Shown piece after piece: positions 60,501-64,000 of a stretch of 64,000 bases of DNA. Position numbers and translations under genes: made by a program. The stretch spans positions 133,750,949 to 133,814,948 of the forward strand of contig JAHLJT010008756.1 in assembly GCA_031308135.1 (NCBI GenBank). Reading direction: 5' to 3'. This DNA comes from Acheta domesticus (Eukaryota > Arthropoda > Insecta > Orthoptera > Gryllidae). Numbering within the stretch: the stretch's first letter is position 1; each line of letters begins with the position of its first letter. The notes beneath the pieces were generated by a model. That model did no database searches. It saw nothing but the letters and a program-made list of their open reading frames with translations, and was not told the origin of the DNA.

Positions 60501-63500
60501 CATTGGGAATAAAGACGCAGCTCATTCTTGTTGTATATTTCGTTAGAAAGCCAAAGTGTGAAGGAGTTGTATGCCATAACGATGTGGTCATCTTTAAACA
60601 AATAGGGTATTTTTGAATCAGTATGGCGGCTACTTAGAGACACCGACATGGTATGGCGTGGTCATAATAGGCAATGAAAAATAATTTTCTACCATTAGAC
60701 AAAAAAATTAGCGTTGAGCTAGTAATACAAGAGGGGATTTAAAAAATGACCTTTTGAATTCAATATGGCGTACAGTTTGAGATGGTCCATCGGTATGGCA
60801 TACAACCAGAATTAGCTGCGTCCTCATTCCCAATGGCATAGTTTTTTTGACACATTCAAATAATTCTGTGGTCACGGCGTAAAAGTTCTTAAGTCAAAAA
60901 TCTTAGTTTGGAGAAAACAAGGGTTAAATATTATTGAGCCAACGCTTCTTCCTATGCTCAACACTATTTCCCTACGCTTTTTTGTCGTTAAGGAGGCAAC
61001 ATTTGAATTCGGTCGTTTTACTAAAATAAAATATAGATACTTAACTTGTAGTTTCAGTACTTCACCCAATTTTGCCAAAACATGACTTAAGAACTTTTAT
61101 CCCGAGACCACAGAATTGTGAAGTGCAACACCCACAGGCCGCCATACTTAAGTTTCCATGTTCCTCTAGCTAACGTCTCAAAACGTTTTAGCTTTGAGCT
61201 TATCATACGTGGATTTTCTTGCTGGCTGCCAGCCTATGCGTGCTCTCTGAATCTGAATCAGTGAAATTGTCGCTGATTCAATCAGTGAGAGCCGAAGTCA
61301 CTGATAACGTCTGTCGAAATGTGTAGTTTCGCTGACAATTAGAGAATATGCGAACCTTTTCTTAATGACCACCAGCATTTCACTGGTCGTCAGTGGTAAA
61401 AGTGCCGCGCTGCCATCGCTCAATGATCGTTTAGTCGTTCAGGTGCTGCTATTTTCACAGATTTCACTGATTTAAAAAGTACACCCGATTTTCACTGATT
61501 GGTTCAGTTCAGATCACTAATTGTGAGTGGCAGGATTATAACCGACCCATCAGTGAATAGTCACCGTCAATCAGTAGTTTTTCACTGATTCAGACTGAGA
61601 GAGTGGCTCTGCAGTGGGGCGATGTGTGCGTGTGTGCAGGTTCATGGAGATCTTCCGCAAGCACAGCGGCGGGCGCGCGGAGGTGAAGCTCAAGACGCCT
61701 GCGCAGCTGCAGGAGGTGCTGGACGCCGTGCGCGCGCTGCTGCACGACTCCGCGCCCGAGCTGCGCGACACGCGCGACCAGCTGCTGCAGCTGCGGAACG
61801 TGCTCGAGATGTGAGACATCTGTAATACATTACCACTCTATCCCACGCACAGAGACAAGGACTCCGCGCTCGAGACGCGCGACCAGCTGCTCCAGCTGCG
61901 AAACGTGCTCGAGATGTGAGGAATCCGCTACCCATTCGTCCTCCATCCCAGACACTAATACAGGATTGCGCGCTCGAATGCGCTAACAGCTGTTGCAGCT
62001 GCAACAAGTGCTCGAGATGTGAGCCTACTTTACCCATTCACCCTCCATCCCATACACAGAGCCAAGGACTCGACGCTCGAGATGCCTTTCCAAATGCTGC
62101 AGCTGCCACACCTGCGCGAGGTGTGAGACAACCGGTACCCATTCGCAATCCACATACATACAAAGACAAGGACTCCGCGATCGAAATATGAGACGAGCTG
62201 CTGCAGCTGCTATTCGTATTCGAGATGTTAGCCATCCGGCGTCAATTCTTCCGTGAAAACAAGCCTCGTATCGTTATCGTTTGTTTTCGATTATGGCCGT
62301 GCACCATTTAGCATACTTGAGCATAGACGTCTCGGCGCGCTGGTCTCGTTGCAGTTGGAATGGAGTGTGTTTGCCCAGCTCTATTCATAATGCGCTCTTA
62401 ATTGAAGGAAATGACATATAATGCACCTGACAGAAGTGATGTTTAGGAATGGCGCTTGCAGAGGCTATTTGCCGTCAGCATAAAGCGGGTGTCCTCACAG
62501 GTAGCTCATTAGTCAGTGAGCTCGCTTTCCATGACGCTACCCCTGGTTCGATTCCCGGTCGGGCAACATTATAGTGTGCGCTTTCCTCGCAATGTCCCAG
62601 TATTTGTTGCTGTGTGACGATACATCTAACTTCTCAGGTTGAGGATATCAGAATATGGCTTAGGGAAGTCTATGTGTTAATCACAAGTACTCCATGGCCG
62701 CGAGGCCGGGACGCCGCTGCACTGGTAGTCCCTGGCTTCGTCAGAGGCTATTCAGCCATAGTACATACGTACGTATACAGCAGTGCTTAAAGAAACAGCA
62801 TCACTTGAAAATCAACATTCTGTGTTTTCCTAATTCGAAACGCTCTCAAAAATTGATAATCATATTTTTAATGTAGATTATCTGATATTTTGATTCCATT
62901 ATCTTCATAACTCACTCGATTTTTGCAAATCAAGTGGTGTATTTTGAGAATTATATTGCAGATTACACCTGCGAGCGAGGTGATGCGGTTTTTGTTGAGC
63001 ACTGGTGTAGATGGAGCGTGTGGCTGTCGCAGGTACGGCTACTTCTCGGGCATCAACCGCAAGGTGCAGATGAAGCAGCTACCGCCGCGCGCGCGAGCGC
63101 CGCCGCCGCCGCCGGCATCGTCACCGGAGGCCCCCGCCGCCTCCGCCGCCTCCGCTGACGGTGAGAAGCAACGCGTGTACCTATTACAGGCGGTGGTAAT
63201 CACAAGGCCCGTGAAAATGTGTCACATTCCAATTGGTTCAGACCGGGAGAGATGGATCAGGGCTTCAACTGATGTCACTGCAGTCCCTCTGACCGGGAGG
63301 TCCTAGCTTCGAGTCCCGACGCGGCAGGATTGGAAGTAGGAGTGGAACGAGTGAGTAGGGTTCAAGGATGAGGAAGGAGAAATCTCGCACATCCCGTGAA
63401 CCGTTTGTTAGGATGCTTCTGCGTCATTGTAGAAACCATGGAAACTTATAGATCAGAGAAGCTGGCCGCTAGAATTCTCCTCCACACAGTGGCTGAATTG

Positions 63501-64000
63501 GCCATAGAGCTAAGTGTTGAAAACACGCCACAATCAGAAATCGAAAACTTGGACCTCTCGTTCAGAGAATCCGCAGCGGCAATGTTTGTTGCCATTGCGT
63601 CGACGTAGGCCTGTCACACGAGCGTTACGTTGACGCGCGTTTGACGTTCGATAAGTAACGTCCTTTTGCGGAATGGCAAAAGCCCTCGTGTGGCGTTCCG
63701 CAACGAGGGCGCAAGAACACAAGAAGAACGCAAGAATAATAGTTATTCTTATTATTAAGTCATTCTACAACGCGCGTTACTTGACGCACGTTATTTAACG
63801 CGCGTCAACGCAACGCTCGTGTGCGGGGTCCCCTTAAACGAACCACTGGTATGACGTTCACGCGATTCCTGTCCTGTGCGCAGCGGAAGCGCGCGGCGGC
63901 GGAGGCGGCCGAGGAGGCGGAGGAGGAGGCGGAGTCGGGGGCGGGGGCGGGGCCGGAGGAGGAGGCGGGGCTTTTGCTGGTGGTGAAGTGGGGCGGAGAG
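41388..64000 (+). CDS. PPIP5K: PPIP5K (VIP1), diphosphoinositol pentakisphosphate kinase, 5' and middle exons (partial)
   Basis: Join of 41388-41645, 45761-45901, 48090-48180, 49572-49726, 53477-53578, 54552-54742, 57534-57728, 58986-59072, 61640-61810, 63033-63174 and 63884-64000 (550 codons, open at the window end). The family phosphorylates InsP6/5-InsP7 at the 1-position in the cytosol and carries a histidine-phosphatase-like domain that removes the same phosphate. Diagnostic runs are [81 protein letters not shown] and [12 protein letters not shown]. Reading phase is consistent at every junction when the last donor is taken at 63175. Family length is well over 1000 residues, so the C-terminal half lies beyond 64000. 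Upstream exon(s) with the start codon are not certain. Confidence 0.95.
41705..42010 (-). repeat. Dispersed repeat, family J, copy 2
   Basis: Reverse complement of 13690-14000 (TACTGAAATAATATAGGAGA, TAGAGACCTCATTTATAAAG). Begins about 60 bp after PPIP5K exon a. A family I head (TAGCGTACCCGTGTGAGA) follows in reverse at about 42340-42370. Confidence 0.55.
42745..43003 (+). mobile_element. tRNA-derived SINE family A, 3' half
   Basis: Carries GGGGCGGTGCCCCGCTGG, GACGGTAGGTCGGCGCCGGA, GGACGCGCCCGGAATCACGA and the CAATCAATCAATC tail; the tRNA head is missing. The tail resembles CAAT repeats. Confidence 0.75.
43177..43357. mobile_element. Fold-back MITE
   Basis: TACTTGGGTTTTTATTTCTT (left) pairs with the right-end reverse complement TACTTGGGTTTTTACATGTA, and both continue to TTCTTGGCGCG. 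An inner inverted pair (ATATCTCACGG / CCGTGAGATAT) lies between. No coding capacity. Confidence 0.7.
43360..45755. other. PPIP5K intron, mostly unannotated
   Basis: Contains an (ATT)n microsatellite (about 44113-44150) and AT-rich family K-like stretches around 44930-45450. The minus-strand 180-codon frame at 43303-43845 crosses part of the fold-back MITE and shows no domain. Confidence 0.45.
45761..45901 (+). CDS. PPIP5K: PPIP5K exon b
   Basis: 47 codons, acceptor GGGGTTGCAG, donor GTACGG, phase 0 both ends. [20 protein letters not shown] then [20 protein letters not shown]: the second part of the family-specific N domain. Confidence 0.92.
45952..46490. mobile_element. TIR element (TA target) hosting a nested MITE
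   Basis: Ends GGGGCCGTCCGTAAATTACG and GGGGTCATCCATAAATTACG (reverse complement), both continuing TAACGC, are flanked by TA on both sides. The interior is occupied by the TCAGTG-rich MITE. Starts 50 bp after PPIP5K exon b. Confidence 0.7.
46007..46399 (+). mobile_element. TCAGTG-rich MITE, copy 2 (nested)
   Basis: Highly similar to 33042-33422 over its whole length (for example CAATCAGTGAATTGAACTGA, ATGCTGGCGGTCATTATGAA), inserted within the TA-flanked element. Confidence 0.75.
46579..46720 (-). repeat. Hairpin repeat family L, copy 2
   Basis: Outer stem of 23 bp (46579-46601 with 46658-46680, two mismatches) and an inner AAGAC/GTCTT stem. The tail CCGGCCGCGGAAGCCTACGA matches the 41.2-kb copy. 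On the minus strand the loop contains CTGAGGA. Confidence 0.6.
46721..48085. other. PPIP5K intron, no other feature seen
   Basis: No recognised repeat or exon. Several short frames on both strands lack domains or splice context. Confidence 0.4.
48090..48180 (+). CDS. PPIP5K: PPIP5K exon c
   Basis: 91 bp, acceptor TGTTGCAG, donor GTGCGT; phase 0 in, phase 1 out. [20 protein letters not shown] then [10 protein letters not shown]: end of the N domain and entry to the ATP-grasp fold. Confidence 0.9.
48248..48795. repeat. CT-rich minisatellite (~550 bp)
   Basis: Built of imperfect units such as CTCTCGTCTCTCTCTAG (about 17-21 bp) within a continuous polypyrimidine strand, starting 68 bp after exon c. 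The open frames across it come from the repeat and are not genes. Confidence 0.9.
49042..49523 (+). mobile_element. LINE-3'-end-like repeat family H, copy 3, with target duplication
   Basis: Flanked by ATAACGTTGAGCGTGAT (49025-49041) and ATAACGTTGAGCAAGAT (49524-49540), a 17-bp duplication with two mismatches. Ends in (AAAT)n. Homologous to 29320-29815. Retrotransposed insertion ending 48 bp before PPIP5K exon d. Confidence 0.75.
49572..49726 (+). CDS. PPIP5K: PPIP5K exon d (ATP-grasp core)
   Basis: 155 bp, acceptor TGTGCGGCAG, donor GTGCGC; phase 1 in, phase 0 out. [20 protein letters not shown], then [20 protein letters not shown], then [11 protein letters not shown]: the nucleotide-binding core of the kinase domain. 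Confidence 0.95.
49768..50465 (-). mobile_element. LINE 3' fragment (after RNase H), minus strand
   Basis: On the minus strand the peptide has [19 protein letters not shown] and a C-terminal [12 protein letters not shown] zinc-like motif in which the expected His is Gln. It is followed by a 3' region ending in A/T-rich tail sequence near 49768. Same broad LINE group as 50877-52711 but a different subfamily. 5'-truncated. Confidence 0.65.
50517..50808 (-). mobile_element. tRNA-derived SINE family B, copy 2, with target duplication
   Basis: TTTGTTTCACT is duplicated at 50506-50516 and 50809-50819. The minus strand head is TCTTTGGTTAGCGTGCTCGC with box B GTTCGATTCTCGC. 292 bp. Confidence 0.8.
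50877..52711 (+). mobile_element. 5'-truncated LINE with intact ORF, poly(A) and 15-bp target duplication
   Basis: ACACTTAATTGAGCA is duplicated exactly at 50862-50876 and 52712-52726. The insert ends in a run of about 19 A. It begins just past the RT catalytic box and stays open to the stop at 52541, so it is probably a recent insertion. Inserted in PPIP5K intron d in sense orientation. Confidence 0.9.
50892..52541 (+). CDS. LINE pol C-terminal part: RT thumb, RNase H, CCHC
   Basis: 549 codons from the first ATG; the true protein would start upstream in a full-length element. RT thumb motifs: [16 protein letters not shown] and [15 protein letters not shown]. RNase H residues are all visible: Asp in [10 protein letters not shown] (about residue 281), Glu in [11 protein letters not shown], Asp in [11 protein letters not shown], Asp in [12 protein letters not shown]-terminal zinc motif [17 protein letters not shown] (CX2CX7HX4C) closes the protein. 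As in Jockey/I-group LINEs, RNase H would remove template RNA during target-primed reverse transcription. Lacking the RT active site, this copy cannot move by itself. Confidence 0.85.
   Translation: MQETLNNISDWANNSGFSISKTKSEFIVFSKSRSIRDEEITLKIGGYPLKRTYTCKILGMIFDSKYSWKHHISALKVDCVRRLNVIKMLSSIKWGAQYECLIKTYRALIQSKLDYGAVIYNSASENILKTLNPIINSACRLSLGAFRTSPSNSLLVEARQIPLALRRKLQCLNYAYSTFSIPPNPTNSTIFQQPKTIMYETHPKSPIPLRERLLKYMNDFNIVKPLSLPKRLHPIPPWQDLKILINTQLGNISCTSFESNPNAQDAIKEMLQKYDNFYQVYTDGSKRDGKAGCAIILTNDNEAIPFRLPDYFSIFTCEAWAVLKAIESSIRSANNMPIVIFSDSMSTLKAIENRYTSNPIIQTIQELLFIQNTKGVKIEIVWIPSHKNIAGNEKADTTAKMATSLPNVDHQIHGTQKDIRNLFKDSSLKYWNSQWKMGSTKLHLVRNSILEPSLPRSNFKRREEVVITRLRIGHFNLNYCHLFKNSNPEPCPKCGATMSTSHIILECQELDNVRKALKIEGSLYSLLKSEEGCKKILELLEISKLFNVI
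53477..53578 (+). CDS. PPIP5K: PPIP5K exon e
   Basis: 34 codons, acceptor GTGTGCGCAG, donor GTGAGA, phase 0 both ends. [20 protein letters not shown] then [14 protein letters not shown], part of the ATP-grasp domain. Confidence 0.95.
53579..54551. other. PPIP5K intron, no repeat recognised
   Basis: Moderately AT-rich. A weak tRNA-like segment near 54040-54110 (GGCGGCTTCGATGGTAAAGC) is too poor to call. Immediately before exon e there is an ATT-rich low-complexity tract (53270-53440). Confidence 0.4.
54552..54742 (+). CDS. PPIP5K: PPIP5K exon f
   Basis: 191 bp, acceptor CGCATGCGCAG, donor GTGGGC; phase 0 in, phase 2 out. [57 protein letters not shown]. Third-codon positions are almost all G or C. 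Confidence 0.95.
55171..55256 (+). pseudogene. Partial duplicate of PPIP5K exon f
   Basis: 86 bp matching 54657-54742 with a single silent C-to-T change, plus the start of the following intron (GTGGGG). The 5' half of the exon and any AG acceptor are missing, so it should not be spliced in normally. Confidence 0.9.
55305..55865 (-). mobile_element. tRNA-derived SINE family A, with target duplication
   Basis: Flanked by TCGTCAGGGGG (55294-55304) and TCGTCAGCGGG (55866-55876). The minus-strand head GAGATAGCTCAGTGCATC has box B-like CCTAGGTTCCAGTTCCG. The 3' tail shows (CAAT)n on the minus strand. Inserted in the duplicated intron segment. Confidence 0.8.
56807..57375. mobile_element. mariner-like remnant
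   Basis: Ends ACGAGGGTTGGGGCAGAAGT and, from the other side, ACGAGGGTTGGAGCATAAGT (18 of 20), continuing to TGGCAA, with TA near both ends: mariner-type termini. The interior has no recognisable transposase. A 12-bp perfect palindrome ACACTCACAGAG/CTCTGTGAGTGT lies inside. Confidence 0.6.
57481..57529. repeat. (TTTC)n microsatellite abutting a splice acceptor
   Basis: About twelve TTTC units end four bases before the acceptor CAG of exon g (57531-57533). Confidence 0.95.
57534..57728 (+). CDS. PPIP5K: PPIP5K exon g
   Basis: 195 bp, acceptor TTCTTGACAG, donor GTGAGT; phase 2 in, phase 2 out. [53 protein letters not shown]. Contains the [11 protein letters not shown] metal/ATP-binding segment of the ATP-grasp fold. 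Codon use is far less GC-rich than in the other exons. Confidence 0.95.
57729..58985. other. PPIP5K intron, no repeat recognised
   Basis: AT-rich, no coding or repeat signal beyond chance frames. Confidence 0.45.
58986..59072 (+). CDS. PPIP5K: PPIP5K exon h (start of phosphatase-like domain)
   Basis: 87 bp, acceptor GCGGGCGCAG, donor GTGAGG; phase 2 in and out. [20 protein letters not shown] then [15 protein letters not shown] is the histidine-acid-phosphatase signature conserved in this family. Confidence 0.95.
59095..59410 (-). mobile_element. tRNA-derived SINE family C, copy 2
   Basis: Reverse of 19880-20215: minus strand head GATGTAACGGTTAGCGTATC with box B GGGGTTCAAACCCG. Begins about 20 bp after exon h. 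Sequence to 59700 may be its extended body (both edges show AATTGAATTGAAT). Confidence 0.7.
59411..60343. other. PPIP5K intron, no gene seen
   Basis: AT-rich with short frames. 59500-59700 may be a degraded repeat tail. Confidence 0.4.
60344..61230. mobile_element. Two-level fold-back element (~890 bp)
   Basis: Outer arms 60344-60381 and 61193-61230 share AATCCACGTATGATAAGCTC in inverted orientation. Inner arms (about 60465-60540 and 60795-60875) share ACTATGCCATTGGGAAT inverted. No open frame of note. Confidence 0.65.
61231..61606 (-). mobile_element. TCAGTG-rich MITE, copy 3
   Basis: Reverse-orientation copy of 33042-33422 (ends GCTCTCTGAATCTGAATCAG and ACTCTCTCAGTCTGAATCAG). Lies between the fold-back element and PPIP5K exon i, ending 33 bp before the exon. 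Confidence 0.75.
61640..61810 (+). CDS. PPIP5K: PPIP5K exon i
   Basis: 171 bp, acceptor GTGTGTGCAG, donor GTGAGA; phase 2 in and out. [49 protein letters not shown]. Helical linker within the phosphatase-like region. Confidence 0.93.
61811..62240 (+). repeat. Tandem array derived from the exon i 3' end and its donor
   Basis: Four degenerate units of 103-105 bp follow the real exon end. Each pairs ~60 bp of exon-like sequence (GACCAGCTGCTCCAGCTGCG type) with a donor-like GTGAG and ~40 bp of intron. Unit ends (last base of GTGAG) are at 61920, 62023, 62127 and 62231 (GTTAG in the last). All four units lack the same 9 bp present in the exon. Confidence 0.9.
62497..62735 (+). mobile_element. tRNA-derived SINE family B, copy 3
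   Basis: Head GTAGCTCATTAGTCAGTGAG with box B TGGTTCGATTCCCGG. The body includes TTGCTGTGTGACGATA and CATGGCCGCGAGGC, matching copies at 20.8 and 50.5 kb in reverse. Confidence 0.75.
63033..63174 (+). CDS. PPIP5K: PPIP5K exon j
   Basis: Acceptor GCTGTCGCAG; phase 2 in. [20 protein letters not shown], then a Pro/Ala-rich run ending ASAADG-type. The nearest good donor (GTGAGA at 63161) would leave phase 1 and break the join to the next exon. The donor GTGTAC at 63175 keeps phase 0, so it is used here. An unseen micro-exon is another possibility. Confidence 0.8.
63240..63602. mobile_element. SINE family A pieces in head-to-head inversion
   Basis: 63240-63335 is a + strand family A head (GATGGATCAGGGCTTCAACT; box B CTAGCTTCGAGTCCCGACG). 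63340-63602 is a minus-strand family A body and head (CAGAGAAGCTGGCCGCTAGA ... CGTTCAGAGAATCCGCAGC). Confidence 0.65.
63609..63832. mobile_element. CpG-rich MITE just upstream of the last exon
   Basis: CACACGAGCGTTACGTTGAC at the left and CACACGAGCGTTGCGTTGAC (reverse complement) at the right, both continuing GCGCGTT: 26 of 27 match. About 220 bp, ends ~50 bp before exon k. Confidence 0.8.
63884..64000 (+). CDS. PPIP5K: PPIP5K exon k (partial, runs off window)
   Basis: 39 codons visible from acceptor CCTGTGCGCAG. A Glu/Ala/Gly-rich stretch ([19 protein letters not shown]) is followed by [10 protein letters not shown], the conserved start of the phosphatase-core strand. Confidence 0.88.

Noticed and set aside
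1..64000. CRISPR arrays, bacterial operons, riboswitches
   Set aside because: No regular direct repeats with unique spacers and no prokaryotic gene organisation; splice sites and SINEs show eukaryotic DNA.

Overview
The window looks like nuclear DNA from an insect or close arthropod. It has split genes with GT-AG introns in an AT-rich background, and a dense load of transposable elements of types common in arthropods: an R1-clade LINE, LINEs with RNase H, Dong/R4-type LINEs in TAA repeats, piggyBac, hAT, mariner-like elements and tRNA-derived SINEs. I cannot name the species from the sequence alone. Only two host genes can be supported, both on the + strand. Exon boundaries and reading phases were worked out by hand from splice sites; no alignment was run.

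Region 1 (1-16.9 kb) has no convincing host gene. It holds a minus-strand LINE fragment (1-1135), a broken R1-clade retrotransposon (about 1.2-5.2 kb) with a second gag fragment at 9.2 kb, two possible solo LTRs, a MITE at 8.8 kb, several low-copy repeats, and SINEs at 14.5 and 15-16 kb.

Region 2 (16.99-30.07 kb) is a four-exon gene for a small secreted, cysteine-containing, N-glycosylatable protein of 207 residues. All introns are phase 0. Intron 1 is about 6.9 kb and full of SINE and LINE debris. Intron 3 carries a 2.9-kb piggyBac remnant with its TTAA target duplication, and a second transposon is nested inside it.

Region 3 (30-41.3 kb) is a transposon cluster. A TCAGTG-rich MITE, a hAT-type MITE with a perfect 8-bp target duplication, and two Dong/R4-type LINEs separated by a SINE all sit around (TAA)n tracts. 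A possible first coding exon of the next gene lies at 34.9 kb.

Region 4 (41.4-64 kb, running off the end) is the N-terminal half of PPIP5K, the diphosphoinositol pentakisphosphate kinase (VIP1 family). Eleven exons (550 codons) cover the ATP-grasp kinase domain and the start of the histidine-phosphatase-like domain with its RHGDRTP motif. Most exons are very GC-rich against AT-rich introns. The introns hold an apparently young LINE with a 15-bp target duplication, SINEs, MITEs and a 550-bp CT array. They also hold two kinds of exon-derived duplication: a partial copy of exon 6, and a ~104-bp tandem array derived from the 3' end of exon 9. Two units of that array keep open, phase-matched 63-nt segments with AG and GT borders. 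That array is the most unusual feature of the window.
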